Numbered from the stretch's first letter, positions 14,447 to 22,526 are shown. The stretch is DNA of 26,013 nt from CBDTYW01 sp965364735 (GCA_965364735.1 CBDTYW010000016.1:1-26013), one strand, 5' to 3'. A program made the numbers and translations. Notes: generated by a model from the sequence alone, not told the origin.

Positions 14447-15906
14447 CAGCGGTTCCCCTCATCCGCGAGGACCCACGTGTCCTTCGACCCGCCGCCCTGC
14501 GACGAGTTGACGACGAGCGACCCGCGCTTGAGCGCAACCCGCGTCAGCCCGCCCGGGAAGACCTTCGGCTCCGCGCCGGTGACGATGAACGGACGCAGGT
14601 CGATGTGTCGACCTTCCAGCGTGTCGTCGACGAGCGTGGGATGCCGCGACAGCTGCACGACCTCCTGCGCGATCCAGTTGCGCGGGTCGTCCTCGATGTC
14701 CTCCCGCGCCTGGGCGAGCTCGGCGTCCGTGGCGGTCGGCCCGATCACGAGGCCGTACCCACCAGCCTCCGCGACCGGCTTGATGACGAGCTCGTCGAGG
14801 CGGTCGAGGACGGCAGCCCGCTGCTCCGGGTCCCAGAGGAGGTAGGTCGGGACGTTCTCGACGCCCGGCTCCTCGTTCAGGTAGTACCGGATCAGGTCAC
14901 TCACGTAGGGGTAGAAGGCCTTGTCGTCGGCGACGCCGTTGCCGATCGCGTTGGCGAGGTTGACGGTCCCTGCCCGCACGGCGCTGAAGAGGCCGGGGAC
15001 GCCGAGCATCGAGTCCGGACGGAAGTGCACGGGGTCGACGAAGTCGTCGTCGAGACGTCGGTAGATGACGTCGACGCGCTTCAGCCCGCGGCTCGTCCGC
15101 ATGTAGACGACGTGGTCGTCGACGACGAGATCACGGCTCTCGACGAGCTCGACGCCCATCTGTCGGGCGAGGAACGCGTGCTCGAAGTAGGCGGAGTTGT
15201 AGGTGCCGGGGGTGAGCACCACGACGCACGGCGAGTCGCTCGCGGACGGCGGGGCGACCTCGATCAGCGCGTCGCGCAGCAGCCCGCCGTAGTGATCCAC
15301 CGAGCGCACGCGGCCCTGCTCGAAGAGACGTGGCAGCAGCCGCTTCATCGCCGCGCGGTTCTCGACGACGTAGGAGATCCCCGACGGCACCCGCAGGTTG
15401 TCCTCGAGGACCCGGTAGGTGCCCTCCGCGTCACGGACGAGATCGATGCCCGCCACGATGCAGTGCGCGCCGAGGGGAACCTTGACCCCCATCGCCTCGC
15501 GGCGGAACCCCGACGCCGACGTGACGAGCCAGCGCGGAACGATCCCGTCGTTGATGGCTGCCTGCTCACCCTCGTAGAGGTCGGTGAGGAACATGTTCAG
15601 CGCCAGGACGCGCTGCTTCAGGCCGCGCTCGACGACGTCCCACTCCGAGGCGGGGATCACCCGCGGGAGCAGGTCCATCGGGAACGTCCGCTCGACGCCC
15701 TGCCCTTCGCCGTACACGGTGAAGGTGATGCCCTGCGAACGGAACAGGCCATCCCGTTGTCGCTCGCGATCCTGCAGATCAGTCGGGCTCACCTCAGCGA
15801 GTCGCCGTTGAACGGGCAGGTAGTGCTCACGCACGGACCCGTCGGCCGCGAACATCTCGTCGAAGAACCCGGCGTGGTCATAGCCGGTGAAGAGGTTGGT
15901 GGTCAT
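14446..15906 (-). CDS. Circularly permuted type 2 ATP-grasp protein
   Basis: A 486-residue protein of the DUF404/DUF407 (CP_ATPgrasp) family. Landmarks are FMDLLPR-like region (75-82), ALNMFLTDLY (102-111), EDNLRVPSGISYVVENR (168-184), YNSAYFEHAFLARQMGVELVE, VIYRRLDDDF with the paired Asp, and a C-terminal GGYGLVIGP. The order of ATP-binding elements is circularly permuted relative to classical ATP-grasp ligases. It is predicted to form an amide or peptide bond using ATP; no substrate is known. The ATG at 15906 is chosen because the family sequence starts there, with TAGG 11 bases upstream. The alpha-E and transglutaminase genes follow without gaps. Confidence 0.94.
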   Translation of the reverse strand: MTTNLFTGYDHAGFFDEMFAADGSVREHYLPVQRRLAEVSPTDLQDRERQRDGLFRSQGITFTVYGEGQGVERTFPMDLLPRVIPASEWDVVERGLKQRVLALNMFLTDLYEGEQAAINDGIVPRWLVTSASGFRREAMGVKVPLGAHCIVAGIDLVRDAEGTYRVLEDNLRVPSGISYVVENRAAMKRLLPRLFEQGRVRSVDHYGGLLRDALIEVAPPSASDSPCVVVLTPGTYNSAYFEHAFLARQMGVELVESRDLVVDDHVVYMRTSRGLKRVDVIYRRLDDDFVDPVHFRPDSMLGVPGLFSAVRAGTVNLANAIGNGVADDKAFYPYVSDLIRYYLNEEPGVENVPTYLLWDPEQRAAVLDRLDELVIKPVAEAGGYGLVIGPTATDAELAQAREDIEDDPRNWIAQEVVQLSRHPTLVDDTLEGRHIDLRPFIVTGAEPKVFPGGLTRVALKRGSLVVNSSQGGGSKDTWVLADEGNR

Positions 15907-15943
15907 GTGCGCCAACCTAGAGCCGGTCGGCGCGTCCTGCCGG

Positions 15944-16207
15944 TCAAGCGCGCCAGGCGTTGGTCCACGGCACGTCACGCAGCTCGCGGTGGATGTCGTC
16001 GGTGAGGAGGGTCTCCCAGCACCGCATGAACGCCTCGGCGGCATCCGGGCCGGGCAGCGCGGCGAGCGCCTGCATGCTGATGTCCCAGCCGAACTCGCTG
16101 ACCAGCACGGCCACGCTGTCTGCGGGGCCGACGGTGGAGAGGAGTGCACGACCAACGCCCATGACGGACGACAGACGCGGGGCGATCGGGGAGGTTGGGG
16201 AGGTCAT
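15944..16207 (-). CDS. Unknown 87-residue protein heading the ATP-grasp operon
   Basis: An ATG at 16207 with GGAG 8 bases upstream opens an 87-codon frame that stops 37 bases before the ATP-grasp gene. I do not recognise a family. After a Pro/Ser-rich start the sequence is alternating hydrophobic (LLSTVGPADSVAVLVSEFGW), followed by an amphipathic helical part (ALAALPGPDAAEAFMRCWETLL) and a polar end with several Trp. No signal peptide. The short gap and shared strand suggest co-transcription with the ATP-grasp, alpha-E and transglutaminase-like genes. It might be the peptide or carrier acted on by the ligase, or an unrelated small protein. Confidence 0.6.
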   Translation of the reverse strand: MTSPTSPIAPRLSSVMGVGRALLSTVGPADSVAVLVSEFGWDISMQALAALPGPDAAEAFMRCWETLLTDDIHRELRDVPWTNAWRA

Positions 16208-16246
16208 TCGTGGGCTCCGTGGGAGGGCGCGGGGCTGCTTCGTCGG

Positions 16247-16272
16247 ACTCAACGAGCGTTGTCGCGTTGAGT
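16247..16272. repeat. 8-bp inverted repeat upstream of the 87-residue gene
   Basis: ACTCAACG (16247-16254) and CGTTGAGT (16265-16272) are exact reverse complements with a 10-base loop. It lies 40-65 bases upstream of the ATG at 16207 and 44 bases past the stop of the next gene on the same strand, so it may be an operator for the ATP-grasp operon or a weak terminator. Confidence 0.45.
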
Positions 16273-16315
16273 GACGCGCCGACCACAGGATTCCCAGAAT
16301 CCGTCGGTTCAGCCC

Positions 16316-16786
16316 TCAGCTGCGGCTTCCGAAGACCGGGAGTCCGACGTAGCCGATGTTGGCCGGGTACTCGCCGATCACCCGACGATCGATCGCGAGG
16401 GCAGCACCGAGCCGATCGACGTCCTCGAGCTCCAGGTCACCGGCGACATAGGCGCGCAGCGTCGCCAGGAACCCCGCGTCGTGCACGGGGATGACCACAT
16501 CGATGACGCGGCCGTCCGCGACCGCCCACACGTGGTCGAGCTCGGCTCCGCCGACGTCGAGTCCGCCGCGGATCACCGTCGGGTCGAGCGACAGGCCACG
16601 CAGGACCTGCGTCACCCGCCGGGTTGCCTCCCGCACGTCGCGCAGATGGAAGGGCTGACGCGCATGCTCGGACGAGAGCGCGTTGCGGAGACGCTGGGCG
16701 AGCCGATCATCGAACGGTGCGGACGCGAAGCGTCTCGGCGCACGGCGGCTGAGGGCCATGCGTTCGGCGGGGGGATGCGCGCCCAT
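16316..16786 (-). CDS. Unknown conserved-looking protein, start uncertain
   Basis: A frame of about 156 codons if the ATG at 16786 is used; ATG 16759 (147 codons) and a TTG at 16849 are alternatives and none has a well-spaced RBS (AGGAG directly abuts 16786). The last 100 residues look like real protein: an Arg-rich helix (VREATRRVTQVLRGL), then GAELDHVWAVADGRVIDVVIPV, whose D-H-V-W ... G-x-V-I-D pattern resembles small actinobacterial unknowns with a papain/transglutaminase-like strand pair, then AGDLELEDVDRLGAAL and a closing RVIGEYPANIGYVGLPVFG. No function can be assigned. It follows the methyltransferase gene on the same strand. Confidence 0.6.
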   Translation of the reverse strand: MGAHPPAERMALSRRAPRRFASAPFDDRLAQRLRNALSSEHARQPFHLRDVREATRRVTQVLRGLSLDPTVIRGGLDVGGAELDHVWAVADGRVIDVVIPVHDAGFLATLRAYVAGDLELEDVDRLGAALAIDRRVIGEYPANIGYVGLPVFGSRS

Positions 16787-16853
16787 GCTCCTGATGCCAA
16801 TCCGACGGTGAACATGTCCATCATGTCGGCCTCGGGGGCGATCGCGCAACTGG

Positions 16854-17600
16854 TCAGTCGATCCGCTCGCACACCAGATGCCACGTGCTGCCCGTCATGT
16901 CGATCGGGTCCACGCCCGGGTTCGCGCCCCAGTGCTCGACGATCCGGAGCCCCGCACGGCGCAGCGAGGCGATCAGGTCGTCCGGATACAGCGCGACGAC
17001 GTCGACGTCCTCCGCCACCCGGTCGTCATCCGCGAAGACGTAGACGAGCCGGAGGAAGTGGCGCTGAGCCCAGGGCCACACCTCCTTGCGCGCGATCCTG
17101 ACGGGCACCTTGGACCCGTCGACCGACCTGAGCACGCCGTCCTCAGCCTCGACGTCGCGTGCGAGCCAGTACGGGTTGAGGATCTGGATGACGACCCGTC
17201 CCCGTCGTGACACGGCGCGCGATGCCAGCCGGAGCACGTTCAGCCGCACCTCCGGATCGTGGAGCTCGTTCAGCAGGTTGGAGGGCAGCAGGACCCGGCC
17301 GAAGTTGCCCGGCACGTCCGCCTCCTCAGCGGGTGCAACGATGACCTCGAGGTGAGACATCCCGGCAGCAGCCGCGCGCCGCGTCATGATCCCGGCGGCG
17401 GCGGCGCTGATCTCGACCGCGACGACGCGCTGACATCTCCGCGCGATCGGCACGGCGAGGCGCCCGGTGCCGGCCCCGAGATAGAGCACGCGCCCGTCGG
17501 GGCTCGCGGCAGCATGCTCGGCCCACCACCCGACATCAACCGTCGTGGGCAGACGTTCCCAGAGCATGGCCCTCGCGGCGCCCCCTGGGACGTAGGTCAT
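16854..17600 (-). CDS. Class I SAM-dependent methyltransferase
   Basis: A 248-residue Rossmann-fold methyltransferase. Motif I is YLGAGTGR (40-47); the acidic end of strand 2 is AVEIS (Glu63); the later strand reads GRVVIQILNPYWL. The substrate cannot be read. The ATG overlaps the stop of the RecD2-type helicase gene (ATGA), with AGGAG about 7 bases upstream, so the two are translationally coupled. The N-terminus (VGWWAEHAAASPDGRVLYLGAG) places the start well. It could be a small-molecule methyltransferase; a nucleic-acid role suggested by the neighbour is only a guess. Confidence 0.85.
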   Translation of the reverse strand: MTYVPGGAARAMLWERLPTTVDVGWWAEHAAASPDGRVLYLGAGTGRLAVPIARRCQRVVAVEISAAAAGIMTRRAAAAGMSHLEVIVAPAEEADVPGNFGRVLLPSNLLNELHDPEVRLNVLRLASRAVSRRGRVVIQILNPYWLARDVEAEDGVLRSVDGSKVPVRIARKEVWPWAQRHFLRLVYVFADDDRVAEDVDVVALYPDDLIASLRRAGLRIVEHWGANPGVDPIDMTGSTWHLVCERID

Positions 17601-19918
17601 GCAGGCTCCTGGTTCGGAACCGTTGCATCGACCACATCGCCCTGCGGGCTGAGGGTCAAAGCGGTCGCCGCACGCAGCCGTGCTGCCAGACCCGTGTGGC
17701 GGTTGCTCGGACGGTCGTGCACGGCGGCGCGTCGCAGCGCTGACGACTGGCCCACGAGGATCAGCCCCCGCTGCGCTCGTGTGAGTGCGGTGTAGACGAG
17801 GTTGCGCCAGAGCATCCCCTGATGGCTCGTGTCGCAGACGAGGACCACGACGGGCCACTCCCCTCCCTGCGACTTGTGCACCGTGATCGCCCAGGCGTGG
17901 GTGAGATCACGGGCCTGCTTCGGGTCGTAGTCAACGTGACCACGCGGGAACTTGACGACGAGGGAGCGCTGCTTGCCCGTGCGGACCTCGACGACCGTGC
18001 CGATGTCGCCGTTGGCCACGTCGAGGTCGGGGTCGTTGCGGGTCTGCAGGACCCGGTCCCCCACCCGCATGCCGGCGATCTCCGGCGCGTCGGTCGCGGG
18101 GTTGAGCGCCTCGCGCAGCGCCGCGTTCAGCGCGTCGACGCCGACAGGGCCGCGGTAGACCGGCGCGACGACCTGCACCTCGCTCGACTCGATGCCGAAC
18201 CAGCCGGGAATGCGGTTCGCGACCGCCTCGACCACGCGCGCCACCACGCCGTTGCGCTCGCTCTCCGCAAGGAACACGTCGCCGTCGTTGCCCTTCAGCA
18301 CCCCGACGTCGCCGGCGTTCACCTCGCGCGCCAACGAGACGATCCGGCTTCCGGCAGCCTGACGGTGGATCTCCGTCAGCCGCGTCGACACGATCGCGCT
18401 GGACCGCAGGATGTCGCGGAGCACGTCGCCCGGCCCCACCGACGGCAGCTGGTCGGCGTCACCCACGAGGATCACGTGGGCGTCCTGCTCGACCGCCCGG
18501 ATGAGCGCCGACGCGAGCGCCGTGTCACACATGGACACCTCGTCGACGACGATCATGTCGAGCTCGAGGGGCTCGTCGGGGCCGTGCCGGAACGTGAAGC
18601 CACCGCCCCCCGTCGGGCGGGCCTGGAGCAGACGGTGGATCGTCGTGGCTGGGCGCCCGACGAGCTCCTCGAGTCGCTTCGCTGCACGTCCCGTGGGCGC
18701 ACAGAGCGCCACGTCGAGCCCGAACGTCTCGGCGTTGCGCACGATCTCGGCGATGGTCCGTGTCTTGCCCGTTCCCGGCCCGCCGGTGAGGACGCTCACC
18801 GCGTGTTCGAAGGCCGCCACGACCGCTTCCTGCTGTCCGATCGTCAGCTCCGCCGGCAGGTCCACGTGGGTCGCCCGCGCCCTGGCCCGTGGCGTCGGCG
18901 CATCACGGAGTGCGAGCAGATGATCCGCGAGACCGGCCTCGTGCTCGATCCCGCGGGCGGTGTAGACCGCCTCGACAGGGCCGTCGACCTCATCGAGACG
19001 CTCGACCGCGAGGAGCCCGGATCCGACCGCGCCGTCGAGACCCTCGCGGGCGAGGATCGCGTCGACGTTCAGCAGGCGCTGCGTCGCCTGGATCGCGTCC
19101 GCCAGCGGGAGGTACTGGTGGCCGTCGCGGCGTTGCGCACCGCCGAGCGCCGCCCGCGCCCCGGCGACGAGGCGCGAGGTGTCGTCCAGCGGGACCCCGA
19201 GATGCTTCGCGAGGCTGTCCGCGTGCGCGAACCGACAGCGCGGGACCTCGACCAACCGGTACGGGTCCTCCTTGGCGATCGTCGCCGCGTCCGGTCCGAA
19301 CCAGCCCACGATCGCCTGCACGACGTCCGTGGGCATCTTCACCGGCTCGACGAGACGGACGAGCTGCGCCATGACGCGGCCCTCCTCCCACGCTCGGGTC
19401 AGCTTCTCGACGTGGATCGGGTCGACGTCGGCCTCCGCGGAGATCCGCTCCGGCTGGCGCTCGATGATCCCGCCGGCAGCAGCGCCGAACGTCGTCAGGA
19501 CGCGCGTGATCACCCGGGGCGGGACGTCGGCGAAGCGCTCGGACCGAAGGAACGTGCGCAGACCTGCCACCGTCGACGGGGTCACCTGCTCGTAGAACGT
19601 CGCCTCGAAGGTGCGGCCGTAGCGTGGATGGTCGACGTAGGACCCGACGAGGCGCAGCGCCTGTCCCTCGACGACGCGCGCGAGCGGTCCGGTGCACCGG
19701 ACCGCCTCAGGCTCCTCGGGTTCGGCGTCCTCCGCGGCTCCGTCCGGGTCCTCGACGAGCAGCATCTCGATGACGCCGAAGCCGGAGTCCTCGTCCGCGT
19801 AGAAGGTCGACTGGACCTCACCGACGATCTCATCGCCCAGCAACGACGTGGCAGCCACACCCGTCTCCTGCTCGCGACCGTCACGTGGTTGGCGCACCGT
19901 AGCCGTGAGGTCCGACAC
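17597..19918 (-). CDS. recD2: RecD2-type ATP-dependent DNA helicase (SF1B)
   Basis: A 773-residue helicase. The N-terminal OB/SH3-like region starts GEVQSTFYADEDSGFGVIE; helix-hairpin-helix-like repeats follow (about 125-300). The motor has Walker A GGPGTGKT (379-386), CAPTGRAAKRL (motif Ia), Walker B VVDEVSM (457-463), GDADQLPSVGPG (486-497), the RecD signature WAITVHKSQGGEWPVV, and YTALTRAQRGLILVG (motif VI). RecD2 proteins act without RecBC as 5'-3' helicases in DNA repair and replication restart. The start used is GTG 19918; GTGs at 19897 and 19858 are also possible, since the conserved fold begins only at residue 33 and the divergent gene begins 9 bases away. Confidence 0.94.
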   Translation of the reverse strand: MSDLTATVRQPRDGREQETGVAATSLLGDEIVGEVQSTFYADEDSGFGVIEMLLVEDPDGAAEDAEPEEPEAVRCTGPLARVVEGQALRLVGSYVDHPRYGRTFEATFYEQVTPSTVAGLRTFLRSERFADVPPRVITRVLTTFGAAAGGIIERQPERISAEADVDPIHVEKLTRAWEEGRVMAQLVRLVEPVKMPTDVVQAIVGWFGPDAATIAKEDPYRLVEVPRCRFAHADSLAKHLGVPLDDTSRLVAGARAALGGAQRRDGHQYLPLADAIQATQRLLNVDAILAREGLDGAVGSGLLAVERLDEVDGPVEAVYTARGIEHEAGLADHLLALRDAPTPRARARATHVDLPAELTIGQQEAVVAAFEHAVSVLTGGPGTGKTRTIAEIVRNAETFGLDVALCAPTGRAAKRLEELVGRPATTIHRLLQARPTGGGGFTFRHGPDEPLELDMIVVDEVSMCDTALASALIRAVEQDAHVILVGDADQLPSVGPGDVLRDILRSSAIVSTRLTEIHRQAAGSRIVSLAREVNAGDVGVLKGNDGDVFLAESERNGVVARVVEAVANRIPGWFGIESSEVQVVAPVYRGPVGVDALNAALREALNPATDAPEIAGMRVGDRVLQTRNDPDLDVANGDIGTVVEVRTGKQRSLVVKFPRGHVDYDPKQARDLTHAWAITVHKSQGGEWPVVVLVCDTSHQGMLWRNLVYTALTRAQRGLILVGQSSALRRAAVHDRPSNRHTGLAARLRAATALTLSPQGDVVDATVPNQEPA

Positions 19919-19927
19919 GGCCGTACG

Positions 19928-20776
19928 ATGCTGCGCGTGGAGACCTCACTGCGCCTGCTGATCGCCGCCTGGATCGTCGTGGCCCTCGTGCGGGCTGCGC
20001 GCTCGGCGTGGTCGCACCGTGCGCTGATCCGCGAGATCTGGCGTGGGGTGACGTGGCGCGTCGTCGGTGGCGCGCTCGGGCTGCTCGTCGTCGTCTCGGT
20101 GCTGCTCGTGGTCCTCGTGAGCGCCGCCCCGGTCACGGGGCGGGGCCTCGGAGACCTGGTCGGGTTCAGCGGCAACGCCGTGTTCGTGCCCCTCGAGGAA
20201 GCAGCGCGCGCAACCCCCGTCCCCGAGACGGGCGTCAACTGGCCGTGGCTCGCGCTCACCTCTGGGTTCCTCGGGCTGCTGGTGGTCCTGCTGCCGTGGC
20301 TGGCCTGGCTCGAGGAAGAGGTCTTCCGGGCCGGGCTCGAGGAGGCCACGCTCGGTCGACGAGTCCGCGCAGCCGCCGTCTTCGGGGCGGTCCACCTCGT
20401 GATGCTCGTCCCCGTGGCCGCGGCGATCGTCATCGGGCTGGCGGGCTTCGTCTATGGCGAGGTCTACCGCCATGCGCACGCCCAGGATCTGCAGCCGTCC
20501 GCCACGGTGGGCCGCGCCTTCCGGTCCTCGAAGCGGTCGCGGGCTGCTGCCGCCACGCAACGGTCGCGGGCAGCCGCCGAGCTTGCGCGGCAGGACTTCG
20601 ACGCGGGATCGGTCGCGGTGGCGCTGGCCCGTACCCGTGCTCCGGAGCTTCGTCAGGCCGCGGCCCTGGTGCGCTCCACCGTGTGGCACACCACGTTCAA
20701 CACGATCGTGGTCGTCACGGTGTGGCTGACCATCGTGCTGGCGGAGCTGCTCGACCCAGCGTCCGGGCTCGGCTGA
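19928..20776 (+). CDS. CPBP-family intramembrane metalloprotease-like protein with long inserted loop
   Basis: A 282-residue membrane protein. Hydrophobic segments lie at about 8-22, 44-66, 106-127, 148-178 and 258-274. Family motifs are EExxxR (Glu129-Glu130...Arg134), FxxxH (Phe152...His156) and HxxxN (His254...Asn258), matching the catalytic set of CPBP/Abi (Rce1-like) intramembrane glutamic or metal proteases. Between the second and last motif sits a polar, basic stretch of about 70 residues (181-250, with repeats such as SRAAAATQRSRAAAELA), much longer than usual and probably cytosolic. It is divergent from recD2 (9-base gap) and convergent with the next gene with no gap between stops. 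ATG 19928 has no strong RBS; a GTG 9 bases on is an alternative. Confidence 0.72.
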   Translation: MLRVETSLRLLIAAWIVVALVRAARSAWSHRALIREIWRGVTWRVVGGALGLLVVVSVLLVVLVSAAPVTGRGLGDLVGFSGNAVFVPLEEAARATPVPETGVNWPWLALTSGFLGLLVVLLPWLAWLEEEVFRAGLEEATLGRRVRAAAVFGAVHLVMLVPVAAAIVIGLAGFVYGEVYRHAHAQDLQPSATVGRAFRSSKRSRAAAATQRSRAAAELARQDFDAGSVAVALARTRAPELRQAAALVRSTVWHTTFNTIVVVTVWLTIVLAELLDPASGLG

Positions 20777-21703
20777 TCAGGGCATCTCCACGCGACCGAC
20801 CCGGCCCCAGTGGATCCCCGCGAGCTCCCCGACGCCGTCGAGGATCGCGGCAGGATCGCCGAGCCCGCCAGGGCCGACGATTCCTTTCGGCGGGGCGTGT
20901 GAGGCACGAGCCGCCGCGATGACGAGCATCGCCGACGTGACGCCCACCGGGTCTCGCCCCGAGGCCCAGGTCCGCACGAGCGATCCGTCCTCGTCGACGA
21001 CCTCGACGACGACCGCCCAGCGCAGCTGTCTGCGCGCCGCGTCGCCGACATCCTTGCGACGCCGGATGCGCTCAGCAATCCGCGCCCGTGCACGGTCGCT
21101 CGTGACCACGCGGCGACCGAGGAACTGGATGAGCTCTGAGGTCATCGAGCGCATCGCGACGCTGGTCCGGACATCCCGGAGCGCGGGGTGCCGTGCCCTG
21201 AGCAGCTCGGGCTCGAGACCGGGGACGCCGCCGACGTGCTGCGCGGACAGCGGGCGGGGGAACCACGCGAGCAGACGGGTCTCGGCCGGGTGCTCCTCGC
21301 GGCGCGCCCCGTCCTCCCATGCCACGACGGGGCGCGCGAGGTCGTCGGCGAGCACGCTTCGCTGTCCGGGCGTCATCAGTCGGAGCAGGCCGCCACGATC
21401 CGGGAACGCCCAGGCGACGTGCGCGACTGCCGGTCGCGCCGCATGCGCCAGGGCGTGCTCGGCGACGACGTCCCCGAGCCCGTGCAGCCCGCACGAAGCG
21501 ACGCCGTGCGTGACGCCTTCGGCGGCGAGCTGATCGCTCCGCATGGTGGAGACCACCGTGACGTCGAGAGACCGACCAGCGCGCGCGCCCGGCCCGACGG
21601 CCGCAATCGTGCGTTCGCCGCCCCACTCGATTCGCTGGTCGCTCAGCATGTCGTGGACGCGCGCCGCGATCGCGCCGCGCCCTTCGACGGTGCAGATCGT
21701 CAC
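20777..21703 (-). CDS. Saccharopine dehydrogenase-like protein with shortened N-terminal domain
   Basis: A 308-residue protein, about 80-100 shorter than typical saccharopine dehydrogenase-like oxidoreductases (SDH family). The C-terminal two-thirds match that family: CGLHGLGDVVAEHALAHA, then a GL-R-M-T-P-G-Q segment where relatives have a RGT...S motif, EDGARREEHPAETR, FPRPL, then the closing WAVVVEVVDEDG, SGRDPVGVTSAMLV and GDPAAILDGVGELAGIHWG. The N-terminal Rossmann part is compressed: the first strand is followed by VEGRGAIAARV rather than a clear GxTGxxG, and the segment between it and strand 4 is largely missing. The GTG at 21703 has AGAGGTGG 8 bases upstream, so the short form is likely the real start. 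NAD(P) binding and activity are doubtful. Confidence 0.55.
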   Translation of the reverse strand: MTICTVEGRGAIAARVHDMLSDQRIEWGGERTIAAVGPGARAGRSLDVTVVSTMRSDQLAAEGVTHGVASCGLHGLGDVVAEHALAHAARPAVAHVAWAFPDRGGLLRLMTPGQRSVLADDLARPVVAWEDGARREEHPAETRLLAWFPRPLSAQHVGGVPGLEPELLRARHPALRDVRTSVAMRSMTSELIQFLGRRVVTSDRARARIAERIRRRKDVGDAARRQLRWAVVVEVVDEDGSLVRTWASGRDPVGVTSAMLVIAAARASHAPPKGIVGPGGLGDPAAILDGVGELAGIHWGRVGRVEMP

Positions 21704-21871
21704 GTGGGTCCACCTCTGGGCCGACTTGAGGTCCGTCGGACCACGCAGACGCTACGCCCGGGCAGGGCCTCCTGACACATCGCGACCGTCCGGGGTGCGT
21801 GACATGGAGGGTGTGACGGTGAGACCATCCGTGTCCCCCGCCACACCGCTCACGTCCCCGCCAGGAACACC

Positions 21872-22270
21872 ATGGTGCGCCTCGACGAGACCCACGACAC
21901 CACGCCGTGGCCGCCCCCCGGCGCGCTGCTCGTGCGGGTCCCGGTCGAGCCGGCCTCGCGGCTCCTGCGCCTCCCTCGGGTCCCCGAGGGACACACGGTC
22001 ACCGTGACGGTCAACCTCACCGACCCGAACGCGCTCCCCGCAGCCACCCTTGCCCACCTCGGCTACCGGATCGTCGACCGGTTCGCGAACGTCCGCAGCC
22101 TGAACGAACCGTGCGCCGACCTGCTGGTCATGCCGGAGACACGCGCTGACGGCGACTGGCTGACCGAGCTCACCATGATGGCGGAGCGGGTGTTCGCCCT
22201 GGACCTCGGCCCCGTCCGCAAGGTGTTCGCCGAGGAGCTCGCGGTCCACCGGCTGGCACCGGTCAGCTGA
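21872..22270 (+). CDS. Unknown 132-residue protein
   Basis: An ATG with AGGA 7 bases upstream opens a 132-codon frame. The product is soluble and acidic, with two hydrophobic beta-like strands (GALLVRVPVEP; GHTVTVTVNL), then ALPAATLAHLGYRIVDRF, a single Cys in NEPCADLLVMPE, and a C-terminal helical part (WLTELTMMAERVFALDLGPVRKVFAEELAVHRL). No family recognised. The antisense frame across it is low complexity, so the plus strand is preferred. It is divergent from the saccharopine dehydrogenase-like gene, across 168 bases. Confidence 0.6.
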   Translation: MVRLDETHDTTPWPPPGALLVRVPVEPASRLLRLPRVPEGHTVTVTVNLTDPNALPAATLAHLGYRIVDRFANVRSLNEPCADLLVMPETRADGDWLTELTMMAERVFALDLGPVRKVFAEELAVHRLAPVS

Positions 22271-22438
22271 CCTGGCACGACCAGAGTGCTTGCATGTGCT
22301 CGCATCAGACTGCTCACGCCTGAACGCACCGAACTGCCGCGTGAGCGGCGCCACGGCGGAAAACCGGCGGCCAAGCGGCGTACTCCGCTTGCAATGATGA
22401 GCGTTACGTGCGCACATGTCCGTTCGGCCGAGTGCTCT

Positions 22439-22454
22439 GCTTGCAGTTGCAAGC
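22439..22454. promoter_or_regulatory. Operator-like palindrome overlapping a -35 element
   Basis: GCTTGCA-GT-TGCAAGC is a perfect 7-bp inverted repeat. Its left arm contains the TTGCAG that serves as -35, so a bound dimer would block RNA polymerase. Single arms (GCTTGCA) recur at 22288-22294 and 22387-22393. Confidence 0.5.
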
Positions 22455-22469
22455 GTGGGTGCCTATGTT
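22441..22469 (+). promoter_or_regulatory. Predicted promoter of the phasin-like gene
   Basis: TTGCAG (22441-22446) and TATGTT (22464-22469) are separated by 17 bases. A start near 22476 would give a leader of roughly 195 nucleotides before the ATG at 22672. Confidence 0.5.
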
Positions 22470-22493
22470 GTCATCAGTCGCCCGCAACGGCGA

Positions 22494-22526
22494 TCCCCCC
22501 GGGACCTGAGCGGTCCAGCGGGGGGA
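22494..22526 (+). other. Leader hairpin
   Basis: TCCCCCC (22494-22500) pairs with GGGGGGA (22520-22526) and GGACC (22502-22506) with GGTCC (22512-22516), leaving a TGAGC loop and a small internal bulge. Twelve base pairs without a T-run, located shortly after the predicted start site, suit a 5' stabilising structure, an attenuator, or a terminator for an upstream transcript. Confidence 0.5.

Noticed and set aside
16854..19918. The helicase/methyltransferase pair as a defence system
   Set aside because: RecD2 is a common housekeeping repair helicase and the methyltransferase has no DNA-methylase motif (no NPPY/DPPY or PCQ). The coupling is noted but gives no evidence for defence.
17822..20776. 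A 984-codon plus-strand open frame running antisense through the whole helicase gene into the CPBP gene
   Set aside because: It is the complement of a high-GC RecD2 gene with clear motifs on the minus strand; the antisense product is Arg/Asp/Val-rich shadow sequence. Only its last 282 codons (from 19928) are real.
21752..22417. A 221-codon minus-strand frame opposite the 132-residue unknown
   Set aside because: The plus-strand frame has an RBS, balanced composition and strand/helix pattern; the minus frame is Arg/Gly-rich and lacks a start signal.
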